Assembly (NCBI GenBank): GCA_009823395.1
Contig: CM020511.1
Location: 9,832,001-9,896,000 of the forward strand
DNA length: 64,000 bases
From: Thamnaconus septentrionalis
Taxonomy: Eukaryota; Chordata; Actinopteri; Tetraodontiformes; Monacanthidae
Reading direction: 5' to 3'
The position numbers were made by a program, and so were the translations under genes. This document shows positions 1-12,317 of this stretch, in pieces; the first letter of the stretch is position 1; each line of letters begins with the position of its first letter. Below the pieces are notes generated by a model, which had not been told where the DNA came from, made no database searches, and was given only the letters and a program-made list of their open reading frames with translations.

Positions 1-821
1 TGATTTTAGCAGGCACACGATGGAGGCGCCGGCCCCGTGTTGCCGAAAGCGCAGGGTTTCCTCTTCCGCATATGTAGATATACGTGCACAGATTGCGGCT
101 ATAATTAGAAAGTGTCAACACGCCCTGAGCTACTGAGAGGGGAAACTCAAATGTGTGAGTTGATGGTGACTTCAGTATTTCACAGCTAAGGAAAGCAGGA
201 GTTTTAACAGGGCAAGAAATCACGGCAAAATGTGCTGAGAAGAACTCAAATTTAGGTCTGGAGGGAAAAAAAAAAAGGGGGGTCACGACGCCGAGTGAAG
301 AAATTGTGGAGGATGCAGTGAGAACCATCTGTGGATCTTCTCGAGCAAGGTGTCCATGTACTGCATGTGTGTGTGTGTGTGTGTAGGGGGGGTGGAGAAA
401 TGTCACGGGTATGACTACACGATTGTGACTCATTTTTCCTGCCATTTCTTTTAACTGTGCAAAGTGTGAGAGGATGGATATGACATGGATATGAAGAGAA
501 GTTGGGCTTTCAGTTCAATAAAGGTTAAAGCTCAAACACGTGTAATTATCCACTTTCGGAGCCATTAAAAGCTTTTTTTTATCACAAGATCATAGAAGAT
601 TTCTATTTATTATTTCTTTTGCTTGAAAAGTCGTGCGTTGCATGCAGTGTGGATCTCTTAGTTGTATGCAGCATGTATGGACCAATATAAGCTGTACAAA
701 CCAAAAAGTCAAGGCACCATCACCATTTTGTGAACAATGTAAAATATCAAGTAATTACATAATGGTAGCTAGAGGCCTTCTTTTTTTAAATAAATAAATA
801 AAATAAAATATTTATTTGTAA
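1..821. other. non-coding stretch, no gene seen
   Basis: No open frame with coding character and no recognised repeat. There is a short TG repeat at about 366-384, followed by a G run, and an A/T-rich stretch of TAAA units at 787-816 that borders the inverted repeat beginning at 822. Confidence 0.6.
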
Positions 822-957
822 TTAACTACGCAGCCCCAGATGAGGGAATAAATACATAAATAAATAAATAAATTGTGGCCACAATATAGATATAACGGGC
901 GCACAAAATACTAATTTGTCCCCATGAAAAATGTCACGTCTGGGGCTCCGTAATTAA
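822..957. repeat. 136-bp inverted-repeat element, MITE-like
   Basis: The outer arms are TTAACTACGCAGCCCCAGA (822-840) and, in reverse complement, TTAATTACGGAGCCCCAGA (939-957). They match at 17 of 19 positions and enclose about 98 bp that include the small palindrome TTGTGGCCACAA. This is the architecture of a short non-autonomous DNA transposon or a fossil of one. I see no clear target-site duplication, because simple TAAA repeats abut the left arm, so the superfamily is not assigned. Confidence 0.5.
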
Positions 958-1081
958 GGGTGTGTTTTTTTTTTTTGATTGGCTATATTATTATAACTAC
1001 TGTTGAGTATGTGCTTTTGTCACTAGTTGTTTAATGATACAGTGTCAGGAGGGAGACAAAGGTCTCATTAGGGGGGAGGTG

Positions 1082-1960
1082 GAGGTTATTTACAAACATG
1101 CGTGACGCGCTCTGGAGCTACAAGCTACGTCACACAGGCAGTTAGCGCAACATGCTGACGGGCTGACGGTACTTAGCAGTTCAAGCTAAGTCAAATTCAA
1201 TGGAGGAATCAGATTTAGATGCTCTACTTGGCCACTCAATCACGACCCGGGCATGTGGAATTACCCAAGCTCGTCTCGGGACAACGCACATGAGCCGTAA
1301 CTTTGAATTATTCAAACCCCAACAAGCAGCCACACCTCTAGGTGACTCAGCAGACAAGGCTTTTCTGGCTGGGGATGTGAGTTAACTTATTCACTGCCGC
1401 TAGTGTTTCATTCAGTGTATTTTCAGCCTTAACATGCAATTAGTCCTTTCATTTGTATTTATTTGTAGGCCTATTGACTGTCATTGTGTGCAGCTTGCTA
1501 GCTGCCTTGTTCCCGACCGAGCCTACAGTAGCAACGAACAAACATGCTAAGGCAACTATCTCAAGTTTGAACTACAAAGTGCGACGACTGAAGCAAGAGG
1601 ACGATGACTGTGTTTTATTTAGAGTGCAATTCATTGAAATTGAAAAGTAAATAGGACTCAATGAGCAGCCGTTCTACTCAGACTAAATCCACAGCGGGAC
1701 TCGAAACTCTTCCGCCATCGTCTGTTGTGTATTTCCAGCCAACTGTCAATTAAAAGGGGATTTAGGCTATCCAATCATGACATGGAATCCCAGCGTCCAG
1801 TTTCACGCCCTCCTCCATTGACTCCAAGAGAAGCTGAGCGTCCGGGGGGCGGGACTAAACACAGCATTTACCCAATGAGCATCTAGGTTCACTGCATTGA
1901 TAAAAAGCGATTCTACGCTGTTCTGTTGAAGCTCAAATTCAAAGGACTTCAACGGACCGA
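1082..1960 (+). other. promoter-like block with two short open frames, identity unknown
   Basis: A 61-codon frame starts at ATG 1200 and reads into a good splice donor (GAT|GTGAGT, last exon base 1376). An acceptor-like TTTGTAG lies at about 1463-1469, followed by an open frame to 1650. However, joining the two at these sites meets TGA after two codons, so they do not make one protein as they stand. Flanking this are a CRE-like TACGTCA (1126-1132), a YY1-like CCGCCATC (1712-1719), CCAAT at 1771-1775 and 1872-1876, and a GC box at 1844-1854. It could be a decayed transposon carrying its own promoter, or a small lineage-specific transcript. I do not recognise either peptide. Confidence 0.3.
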
Positions 1961-4669
1961 GACGCTATGGAAAAAAATCTTATCTGAGATGAATTTCAGA
2001 CAACACATTCTAATGTATTTTAGACAATATATACACAGTACAAAAGTATAGAGTACATATTTTTGACAATTTATTTTTCTGACATATTGATAACTGCGTG
2101 AAATAATGTGTACGGCTTTCACAAAGCACTGGTAATTTAAATTACATGGCAACCCCAATGACTGTGGGCTGCTTTAATTCAGCGTTGGCTTTGCTGGAGT
2201 GCATGTGTAATGACAGGATGGGAGAATAGACAGAGGTGCAAGCGTGTTTCCCCTGCTTCTCAGACACTCGCTGAGGACAGAAATAGCAGGGAAACTGGAG
2301 ACTCCTGTTAATTGAAGGTCTTTCCACGCAGCCAGCATATTAGATTCAAGCGTGTTCTAACTGCCACTGGATATGCGCCGCCCATTTGCGCTTCTTAAAC
2401 CTGACACATCCATTGAGGTTCTGGCCAGATTGTGAGATTAGGATGGCAGTCATGGTGTGAATACATGCAATTTTGGCAAGTGTTGCTGCACCTAGGATGC
2501 TTATTTTATTTCCCAGCAGGGTAAAATGCTGGACTTTGAGTTCCCCTCTTCCTGTGAGTCGGTCTTTAGGTGAGTTTTTTCCAGATAACATTTTTCCAGA
2601 GTGCTTTTTTTTTTTTTTTTATCCTCACCACTTTCAATTTAAAGTTCAAACTGAGATAAGTAGTCTTTGGAGCTCAGACCAGACTGCAGCCCTGTAGCTG
2701 TGGCAAACAAGTTAAGGGTGGTTGTGCGCAATTATCCTGGCGGAGAATGAACAGCTGCATGCAAGAAAATGGCAAACGACAGACAAGTCTGATCACTGCG
2801 TGGTACTTTATGTTTTACATTTAACTTCACATGTATGTTCATTTATTACATACGTCTCTACAGAAAGAATGTATTCTCATATTCGCATAATATCCTCCAA
2901 GTTACCTCTAAATGTGGCAACAAATGCAAAGTGTTAATTATTTTTTTCATTGGTTTAATTTTCTTTTTTAAAAGTAATTTTTAAATTCGTTCCCATTCAT
3001 CTTTTGCTTTGCCAGCACAAAAAACGTTTTAATTTTGAATTCAAAGACTAAAAGTAAATGTAAAAAAAAAGTGAATGTAAAATGTGAAATCCATATTTTT
3101 TTCCCCACAATGATACCTGAATCATGCCGGAAGCACTCACTCAATTTCAACATGAAAGCTCTCTGGCAGCTGCCTTCGCTCAACAGTAAAAAAAAATAAA
3201 TAAAAAAAATCGAGATTTCCATTCATGCTAGTCGCACGGAAAAAAACAGGAGAAAAAAAAGGCCAATCTATCACTTGAATACTTTGCACCGTGGTCCAAT
3301 CCTTGACACTGACCATGACAATACATCTGCCCTGATACTGCTTCCCTGCCAGCTTCAAAAACAAGCAAATGATCCAGCGCGAGGGGAATTTGAACTCTAA
3401 CAAAGGCAGGGCGATACGACGTCGCCGCTAGAGGGGAAACGATTTCTTGACTCAAAATCAAAATCAATCAAGTACGCGTTCGAATGTCTCTTTTCCACAC
3501 TCAGACACACGAGGCTATTTGAATGGCCATTCACACATTGCAAGGCTTTATCAGACGGCGCCCGCGTTGGGAATCTTTTGTCCGTTTGTTTTTAAAGGTG
3601 ATGGCCTTTTAAAGAGCAAACTATCGAGAGGCAGACTCTTTAATCAGATGGCGAGAGCATTCATTGAGTGTGGAGGTAAAAACAAACAAACAGTGGCAAA
3701 AGAAACAAAAAACAAAACACACTTTCTCTGCAGGACTGAGGAATAAACTACTTCTTTGAGTGCGAAACACACATTTTGTTCATGTGTGTGAATTTAAAAT
3801 CGACCACTCCCAAACTTATTCTCATTTGTCCAGCCTTATCTTTTTTCGACAGTTGTTCAGTCACATCTGCATTCTGCCCTGGAGAAGCTGAATGTTCTAT
3901 TCTGCACCTGCTTTTTTCAGGTTCACCTTGTATTGGCAGTAGGGGGACAAGCCTTCGCTCTTACCACAGAAACATCCGTATGACACAGCGCTAGAGGCTT
4001 TTTGACGGCCTGGAAACCCGATAAGCGGCTGACGACGTAAGGTTTTTTTTTTTTTCACCCAATAATCTTAAAAAAAATATATCTATAATTATAAACCCTA
4101 TCTATTTTCCCTGCATGTCTAATCTCTATCAGCGCGCTGCCTACTGGGAGTCATTTACTTAACGCCGCCCACTGCGGCGCTTCCTTGGCCTTCGCAGACC
4201 CTCAACTTTCAAGGTTTCGAGGCCACACACAGGAACGATGCTTCCTGAAGCTCATCGCACATTAAGGCCATTCGATTTCACAGCATAGAGTATCTGAGGG
4301 TGTGGAGTCTACATTTCAAAAAACAATGCATTTCAGAGGAGTCCAAACGTCCCAAAATTGGCCAGACGCGTACATCAAGGTCGATCGGTGAAGTCGCAGT
4401 GCGTTGCTGACACCGGTGGTTCGCTTGGAGAAATCCACGCTGCATAAGCTGAAAAATCTGCATTGAACAGCCACCTGAACCCCCGACTGTTCTCCTCTGA
4501 AGGTGGCGCCGCAGCTGCTGCTCACACTCCCACCACTGCCCCGGTGGAATTCATCTTGAAGCAGTCCCATTCAATAGCAGCAACCCTCAATTATTAGCAC
4601 GCTACATTTTAAACGTCTCTTTATGTTAAATCAATAGAGAGGGGAAAAAAAAAAAAAAAGAAGTTGCTC
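1961..4669. other. non-coding stretch, no gene seen
   Basis: Mixed-composition sequence with short poly-T and poly-A runs (for example near 2606-2620 and 3061-3069). The short open frames on both strands have no family resemblance, no splice-site support and ordinary intergenic composition. No repeat family recognised. Confidence 0.55.
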
Positions 4670-5170
4670 GCACGTTAGCTGCACGTCGCTTCAACCGCTT
4701 CACGTCCCGACAGCGCCGCGGCCCTTCGGGGCGAACGGAGCCGAATCTTGGCCCCGCGGAAGGGCGGAGGTGCAGCGGCAACTCGGAGGGGTGGGGGGGC
4801 GATGGCGAGTGGTGGATGGAGCCGTCGAGGCTCTGTGGCCGTTACACGCTTGTCAGCCCCAGTTCCTGTCTCCCCCCCCCACACTTACACTGGCCGAGCC
4901 TCATTAAGCAGCCTTTCCCAAGCTCCTTGTTTAGTCTCTAATTAGGGAAGCCAACGCTTTTTTTTTTCTTTCTTTCTTTCCCGCTGCCGAAACTGGTCAA
5001 CCTCCAAGTGGTTCCAGGCAAAAACACTGCTGGGGGTAAAAACGCTATGACACAACTTGGACACGAGGACAATTGGCAGGTTGCACCTTGAACACATTTA
5101 TTACAGTGATAGATAGATAGATAGATTTTTATAGATATTCAGGAAGTATCAGACTTTTTTTTAATGTTAT

Positions 5171-5205
<35 letters not shown>

Positions 5206-5560
5206 CCATGCCCGTCTGTCTGTCTGTCTGTCTGCCTGAGCTGACTGATTGCTATACATTCAGTCCGGAAGGTGGCCGCCGACGCTCGGAGCAGAACAGC
5301 AGCCGCCTCCAGCCCGCAGTCCCTCGCCATCCTGCCTTTAATCCATCTCTCCTATCATCCTACCGACTGTCTTCACTGTCTGTTTACCACCACCACCCCC
5401 GACCCCCACCCAAGCCCACCCCCACCCCAACCGTGATGTCACAAATCCAGATATGAAGGTCCTCCGACGGAGGCCGCAGCCTCGGACGCCGCGGCCTGGT
5501 GCAGGAGGGCGAGCAATCAGAAGGCGCAGAGGAGGCAAGCGGGGCATTTTTCCGAGGCAA
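4670..5560. promoter_or_regulatory. CpG-rich block, possible promoter or 5' exon region
   Basis: Two GC- and CpG-rich segments (about 4670-4880 and 5255-5560) stand out from the AT-rich surroundings. Between them lie GATA/TATC microsatellites (5108-5126, 5171-5206) and a TGTC run (5214-5235). Open frames here are proline, arginine and glycine rich, reflecting composition rather than coding. The block lacks an obvious TATA box. It may be a CpG-island promoter or an unmethylated regulatory element; no direction can be assigned. Confidence 0.35.
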
Positions 5561-6134
5561 CGGAAAGGGATGTACGAGGCAGGAAGGGGAAAAAAAGGGG
5601 ACATCTAGGTGGAAAAAAGAAAAAAAGGAAAAAAAAAACATGCATGGATGCCTCTGAAAAGGCCTGCGCTGCTGGCTTGTCTCATCCCAGTGACTGGGAG
5701 CCAGCCATGCCCGTCAGCCCGCGACTGTTGACTCTATTTCTGTTATCCGGTCTCTTTCTCGCAGATAAAACAGCTGACTGCTAATATCCGTACCTGGGGG
5801 AGCAGGTGGGGGGGGTCCTGGGAGCGGAGACGTGGCCGAGAGATGCGGCGCGTTTTCTTAAGAGCAGACAAACGTAGCGCGTTTTGACTCGGTGCAGCAG
5901 AGCGCTGGGGTGAAACTCACTGTGGCTCCGTGGTTTTCACGAAGGAATTCATGGATAAATCTAAAAAAAAACAACATTTTTACAGTTTCTCCTGCGTTGT
6001 GGCCCGTGCCTCTACTTTATTTGCTATTCACGTGTGGGAGACGACAGGTCAGATTTCAGGCCCCCGCAGCTCAGGTATTGATTGCAGGCGGTGGACGGTG
6101 ATGGAGAAGCGGAATAAACACAGATGATCCATTC
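5561..6134. other. non-coding stretch, no gene seen
   Basis: The sequence is purine-rich up to about 5640 and then mixed. An acceptor-like TCTCTTTCTCGCAG lies near 5750-5763, but no open reading frame of note follows it. No repeat recognised before the hAT element that begins at 6135. Confidence 0.5.
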
Positions 6135-6484
6135 CAGGCATGGGCAAACTACGGCCCGGGGGCCACATGCGGCCCGTTAAGCTTTTAAATCCGGCCCGCT
6201 GAACTTGAAGAAATTATATTAACAGGACGTAAGTCATAAAATAGCTGTATTTCATTCATTTTTACAGTGTTTTGAGAGTCGCTTCAATAAAGAGCTAAAC
6301 CCCATGGGGCTTGAAAGACGCTGTTTTTGTTGTCATGTGTTTTCTACACAGCCAATGATATATTTTTTCCTCCTATGAGGTGGGTCACCAAAACACTCCA
6401 TCCATCTGCTCCTGCTCCAGCACCCTCTGTCAAACCTCAGAACCCATTATGGCCACACCAGTCAAAACGTTTGCCCAGCACCTG
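6135..6484 (+). mobile_element. hAT-type MITE, copy A of a three-copy family
   Basis: The element starts CAGGCATGGGCAAACT and ends GTTTGCCCAGCACCTG, that is, with CAGG..GTGGGCAAACT-type terminal inverted repeats. The interior shares long blocks with the copies at 15116-15493 and 60373-60747: the GGCCCG-rich left end, an AATTATATTAACAGG-like block, CATAAAATAGCTGTATTTC, and CAATAAAGAGCTAAA. Terminal repeats of this form belong to the hAT superfamily. The right flank ATCTAGAA fits the hAT target preference, but the left flank does not match it, so the target duplication has decayed. No transposase frame is present. Confidence 0.8.
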
Positions 6485-7275
6485 ATCTAGAATGATTGGA
6501 GGGCTCAGCTGAGGATTAGCGAGAGTTAGCGAGTTAGCACCGCCCTCCCAAAAAAACAAAACAAAAAAAACAATAAACAAACAATACACAAAGGAGCATA
6601 TGGTCTCAACAGGGGTAATTCCCAGATTAGATGTTCATTGTTTACCACTGAACACATTCTATTCGTCTCGGCTCTGAGACTTGCGATTGTTTGAATCGCA
6701 CTTCCGAGGCTTTAAATCAATCCGTTCAAAAGTCATTAGCTGTCCACGACTGGAACACTCCACCCATCGTTGACTTGTTGTGACAGTGACATCGTTCATT
6801 TCTGTTTTTCTCTCTCCCGCTCGCTCTCTTTAATCAAATTAAAAATGAGGGATGCCATCAATTTGAACGCGCGCGTCAATAAGGACACGTTTTGCTGCAC
6901 TGATCGGTCGAGAGGCGAGTATTTAACACCTGTTGCCAAGTGACCTTGGAGAAGAAACGCTGACACTGTGTTGTTTTGGCATCACAGTAACCCCTGTGGT
7001 GCAAAAGCAACGACATGTAACCTCCTCACCATTAGGGCCTGTCTGCTTCTGTGAGGCTCTATGGTAAATTGAAACTAGTCTGAGGTTCTGTGACTTTTCT
7101 TCTTCAAAGTCTTAAAAAAAAAAAAAGTTCCTTGCGGTTTCAGCAATTTTATTCGGAGATGAGAAACCAAAAATTTTATTTGATTTTTATTTCTATAAAC
7201 AGTAATTTTCCTGTCTTGTGCCTTGGTGTGGGCACGCGCATTGGACCAGTCTTGGCGCAGAGCAATAAGACACGG

Positions 7276-7278
<3 letters not shown>
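6485..7278. other. non-coding stretch, no gene seen
   Basis: No coding-like frame or recognised repeat. The sequence is ordinary intergenic in composition, with CT-rich and A-rich patches. Confidence 0.55.

Positions 7279-7318
<40 letters not shown>
7279..7318. repeat. (TG)n microsatellite
   Basis: Twenty uninterrupted TG units. Open frames across it encode CVCV or THTH runs and are not genes. Confidence 0.95.
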
Positions 7319-7319
<1 letters not shown>

Positions 7320-7490
7320 TGGGGTTCCTTGCACCAGAATAGGCGTGTGTGTGCGAGAGGTGAGTGAATGACAAGGCGCCTCACTGCTGGGAACAAGGCT
7401 GCCGGCCATGAGTGAGTGATACCAGGCTGGACTTGAAAGTGCGCCACAGCAGTGCGCTCAAAGCGCTCATCTGCCCACTCCACTGCGAAC

Positions 7491-7495
7491 GCGCG

Positions 7496-7526
<31 letters not shown>

Positions 7527-7527
7527 A
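7491..7527. repeat. (GC)n(AC)n microsatellite
   Basis: Alternating GC for about 14 bp passing directly into AC units. This is a purine-pyrimidine alternation capable of Z-DNA. Confidence 0.9.
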
Positions 7528-7907
7528 GCTCGACGTGCCCGCGCCGCTCTCCCAACCGCATCACCAGACATCATTTATTTCACCCCGCCTCCTTTACAGC
7601 TGCGTGACTTTAACACACTCGACGGACACCCTAAGCCGGATTCCTCTTCTGAAAACCAATCATCATTTTGGCTGGTGACAAATACATTTATATTTTACAA
7701 CACACTTTAACACCATTGATGTTCAATTTCATTTTTTCCCCCACGATATGTATTATTACTATTATTGTCTCCCTGGACACTTCCAAAGAAAAAAAAAAAA
7801 AAAAGCAAAGTCCGTCACGCACCGGGTTTCCCTGGACGCCGCCTCTCCCCGCAAGAAGCGTCAGGGGCAATGTCCAAACAAATGAACAAAAAACAATATT
7901 GACAATC

Positions 7908-7951
<44 letters not shown>
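7908..7951. repeat. (ATA)n microsatellite
   Basis: About 14 ATA/AAT units followed by two ATGATA variants. The poly-isoleucine and poly-tyrosine frames across it are artefacts. Confidence 0.95.
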
Positions 7952-7955
<4 letters not shown>

Positions 7956-8279
7956 GAAAGCAAACACGTGCTTCGGCGCACCTTCGCGTGTCCACAGTCC
8001 AAGCATGTAACTGATTAAGAAAATAAAAAAAAAAATAAAAATCCAAATTGGCCGGTAATAATAAAAAACACCACTCTTTGTAGCTAATAAATCATCTTTT
8101 TTCTGAATTGGCAGTAAAGTATAAATGTTTAGAGGGAACTTTGGGGAACGTGCACTACGGGTTCCACTTATTAAACGTGATGAATCGTGAATAAATGTAT
8201 ATCCAGCGCTCTAAACTTGGTAGCTGCGTAACCTTTAGGAGTAAATAGTCCACGGACTCGATCGATTTTCGCATTTCAC

Positions 8280-9351
8280 GGATACGGTTCAGTTTCCGCG
8301 GCTCCCCCCGGGGAGGCGACCCTCGTCTCCCGTCCTCTCCTCTCCTCCAGCGGCGGGAGCAGGGAGCCCGAGCGGCGGCTGTCCGTCAGCGGCGCGGCGC
8401 CCTGCGCACCAGCCGTCCGGACGCGGGGTTTCTCTCAGAAAATACCAGCCACACACAGCTTGACTGACAAACAACAAACAAACAACTTTTTTTTTTTTTT
8501 TTCTCCAAATCAACCACCACCACCAAACCTGCGTTGTTAGAATCCAGAATATTGAGGCGGGTCTTTGCCCATTTTCACGACGCGTCGCCTCCCTTTGGTG
8601 GCGAATCCGACGCCAAAACAAGACATGAGGGTAAAATGAAAACGGAAGTTTTTCCTTTCTTTATTGTTTGCTTGTTGTTTTTTTTAATGAATGCGCCGTG
8701 ATGTCACCGCAAGACTGATTTGGGAAAGAAAACGAGTCTTTACCTTGAAGTAAGTTAGCGCTCCCTCTCGTGCATGGTCTTCAGCTGCGGAACCTCGGCG
8801 CGCTCGCGGGGCATCCACCGATTTCAAATCCGTCAGGTAGGTCCACGAGCCACATTATGATCATCAGAGGCGAAAATCCCGCCAAGTGAGGAGCCGCAGT
8901 TTTAATTCTGTTGCCGGTGGCTGGTGAACGAGAGGTCGAGCCGCGAGTTTCGGAGGGTCCTTTAAATCCCTTGGTGCCCTAAAAAAAAAAAAAGGTTTGA
9001 AGAAAAATAAACTGGGAAAAAAAATCCCCCTTACGTTGTATTACATCGCTCCAAAATCAAAGGCTCCGTCGACTCCCCTTTTAAAGGTGGTTTGTTTCGA
9101 ATTGAATTTCTGATACAGTTGCTGTGTGAGTTACTCCTGTGGATTTCGGCTCTGTTTGTCTTTAACAAAAAAAAAAAGAAAAGAAAAGAAAAACAGAAAG
9201 AAAGAGGGGAAAGTTATTTTCCCTCGCGCTCCTCCGAGGTTTCTCGACTCGTCCTTCCAGGTGCGCGCGAAGGTTTAACGGAGCGGCAAATCAAAGAGGT
9301 TTCTCTCGCGCGCCGTCCCCCCACCCACCACCACCACCGCCGCCGCGCACA

Positions 9352-9395
<44 letters not shown>

Positions 9396-9540
9396 GCAGT
9401 TCGCGGGTTCTCTGGAGCGTCCCTGCCTGTCGTCTCTGCGTGCGTGTCCGCGCGCAGCAACAGCCAGATTCCTTATTTGGAAGCCCGGGGCTCGCGCTCG
9501 CCGTCAAGAGAGAAGCTGTGCCTAAATGACTTCCAGCTAC
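8280..9540. promoter_or_regulatory. CpG-rich block with splice donors on both strands, candidate gene start
   Basis: This is the longest CpG-rich block in the window, with dense segments near 8295-8430, 8800-8950 and 9225-9350. On the minus strand a good donor CAAG|GTAAAG has its last exon base at 8744. The exon sequence upstream of it would be GC-rich and holds only a six-codon ATG frame, which fits a 5' untranslated exon. On the plus strand GTCAG|GTAGGT at 8836 is an equally good donor. In mammals ADGRB1 lies head-to-head with TSNARE1, so a minus-strand adgrb1 leader exon is a reasonable inference, but nothing in the sequence names the gene. A (CA)n tract at 9348-9394 lies inside the block. 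Confidence 0.4.
9348..9394. repeat. (CA)n microsatellite
   Basis: About 20 CA units inside the CpG-rich block. Confidence 0.95.
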
Positions 9541-9553
9541 AGCTTTCAAAGTA

Positions 9554-9590
9554 AAGAAGAAGAAGAAGAAGAAGAAGAAGAAGAAGAAGA
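9554..9590. repeat. (GAA)n microsatellite
   Basis: About 12 AAG/GAA triplets, a purine-only tract capable of triplex formation. Confidence 0.95.
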
Positions 9591-10562
9591 GTAAGATGAT
9601 GGTGAAGAAGAAGAACGTCGTCACCTTTATTCAGCCTTGAATGGACAGCATTACAGGGGAATGGAGACAATGAGACACCAACGTTGTGATATTAAAAAAA
9701 AGAAGTGATATATAAAAATAAGCATTGTTAGAAAACTTTTCGTGTTCTAATAATCTCGTTTGGCTGCGTGTTTAATTTGTGCATTTGTGTGATTGATTCT
9801 GAATAGTACAACTATCACCTGGACACTTTTTTTTCTCTTCGAACATACACATTTGTCGTCTCAAAATGTTTCACAAATATCAGCTCAAGCCATCTCATCA
9901 ACTTCATCTATACATTTTATCAAATTCATTTGTATTAGTCTGCAGTTTTATGTTATTATTAGTATACAAAGACAATTCAATTTTATAGGTAGGGGTTGTG
10001 TCTGTGTTAATGTTGCATCCGAATCCGTCAAAGAGAATACAGAAAGGCTTTTCCCCAAGGGAGAGGTTTTATTTTGAAGGGAAAATCACCCAATTTCCTG
10101 TCAGAGTCTGCCTTCATCATGTTCAAAGCAAACGGGGGTTCCTTTCAATAGAGAATTCAGCAATCAGCCCCCTCTTCTGGAGTCAAGCAGCGTCAGATGG
10201 TATGATGTGTCAGATAGCAGACCAAAAAATAATGATATCACAGTTTATTTCACAGGTTACAGGGAGAATCGTGGGACTGCAGTGACAGAGCAGTTTCTTG
10301 TGAAATACACAACATCATTAGGACCACATTAATCATGAAAAATGTGTCCCCATATACCAAAGTCCTGCTGGGGACAGAGTCATGCCCATTATATCGGGGG
10401 AAAACAGCTAGCTTATTGTATACAAATGTACATATATATATATATATATATACTTAAATTATCTGAATTTAAAACCCTGAAGTTAAAATTGAACAAAAAC
10501 TAATTTCCATATTTTGTATTACATTGTTTTGAAGATGATTGAAGCAATGATTTAGCTGAATA
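9591..10562. other. non-coding stretch, no gene seen
   Basis: AT-rich, with a short TA repeat at about 10431-10452. No coding-like frame or recognised element. Confidence 0.55.
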
Positions 10563-10764
<202 letters not shown>

Positions 10765-12317
10765 ATTTACGATACAGTTTGGAATTGGAAATAGCACTTC
10801 TTAATAAAGTGCAACTTTTTGCAAGGCATTTCCTGTTTTTGTTTTTTCTATATATAACAATGCTGTATTTTGCTTCAGTTGTACTATGGACTTTGTGCAC
10901 GCTGCCTACTGGGTCTAATATTGGTATGTCGTAGGCAGTTGTGGATACAGCACGTGTCTCCCTGTTTGTATGGGATTGTGTTGTAGACGTGGCTCTGTTC
11001 CACACTCCATCTGGCACACACGCTCCTCGACCAGCACCTGTTCTTCAGCTGCGGCCTCCTCTCCTCTCTTCACCTGATTGCTCAGCCTGTTCAGTGGTGG
11101 ATACTCTCTTGGCTGCTCTATTTAAAGAATGGCCAAATTATGAGTGGCGTTTCCTGTTCCCCAGCCAACTCGCATACTCACCTGTGCACCGCCTGTTAAC
11201 TGCCTGACTAAAACAGTCTGATTCGCTCAGAGATGCTTCAGTTGATTTAGAAAATTGGAATCAAACTCATGAACGTTCAACTATATTATATTAGACACTT
11301 GTGACGACTTAAATGAAAACAATGCCATGAATCAGCTATGAATACTGGCTAAATTAAGTCACAGTAAAACAGAGCGTTTAGCATATTACATCTTGATCTT
11401 CAAGAATAGCTCTTTTTATTTGTTTCCTTTGTCCCTCACCAGATGGCCACTGCAAACCTTTGCTGGAGAAGCAAAGTTATGGCATCACAGAACAGAAGCA
11501 TATTACAACACAAACATTAATAGAGTCATACACTTGTTTCTTTTGGTTTTATATATATATATGTATAACAATCTTACACATTTAAAAATGCAAGACACTG
11601 AAAAAGTCCTTATATTGCAGAAAATTCTAGGCCGAATCCATATTGAAGCCATTAAGGAAACATGAGTTTTAATCTAATAATTATAACTTTACATTAACCC
11701 ATTAATCAAAATAAATCTTGAAAAATGCTATTGATCCCTTTTTGGCTCCTCAAAAAAACTATCTTAACTAAAATAGAACATCACTGAGAACTTGTGCAAC
11801 TAATAAGCAGTCTGTTATTTTAGTGCTCTAAAATTTGAAATTGACTGGTATAAAAACAGTCTCTTTTAAAAGCGCCCTGATCCAGCTGTTGCAGAGTAGA
11901 CAAATGCCTGAACTGTTGCATGGAGCAGGGGGACAGCAAAGCAAAAGCAGGATCAGCAGCATGGAGAGATGATGAATCCATTACTGGTGACTTCATGATC
12001 AGGAAAAAAAAAATGTGGGTCCTGAGACTCCACCAGCTGAGAACAGCTGGTCTAAACTGGACTGAACCCAAACCCTAACAACTAGTTAGAGGTACAGGGC
12101 TTACGCTTCAATGGAGGGTCGGGGTTCTTCCTCTCCTTCTTTACGCTCAGTGCCCCAACTTCTCCTCCAGTGGTTCAGAAATTGTTGCCGCGAACGTGTG
12201 ATCAGTGTGTCAGTGCTCTCTGCCTTGTTGCATCACAGGTACAAGCCCGAGTTCTGCCATCTGACAAAGAGTGACTGGAACACTGGCAGCCTCTGAGGAC
12301 CCACCATGCTCTTCTCC
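10765..12317. other. non-coding stretch, no gene seen
   Basis: No recognised gene. The right part (about 12080-12317) may be further decayed LINE sequence continuing from the fragment at 12318-12521, but identity there is too weak to annotate. Confidence 0.5.

Noticed and set aside
5108..5206. CRISPR-like regular repeats
   Set aside because: These are GATA/TATC tetranucleotide microsatellites with no unique spacers. The genome is eukaryotic.
7193..7564. 123-codon frame with Cys-Val and Thr-His runs
   Set aside because: Created by two TG/CA microsatellites, with no domain or splice support.
8289..8621. 110-codon minus frame as a protein
   Set aside because: Arg/Gly/Pro/Ala-rich C-terminus and Lys run reflect GC-rich and poly-T DNA. 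More likely untranslated promoter or exon sequence.
9092..9624. 145- and 136-codon overlapping frames on opposite strands
   Set aside because: Composed of CA, GAA and A-rich repeats within a CpG-rich block; no conserved pattern.
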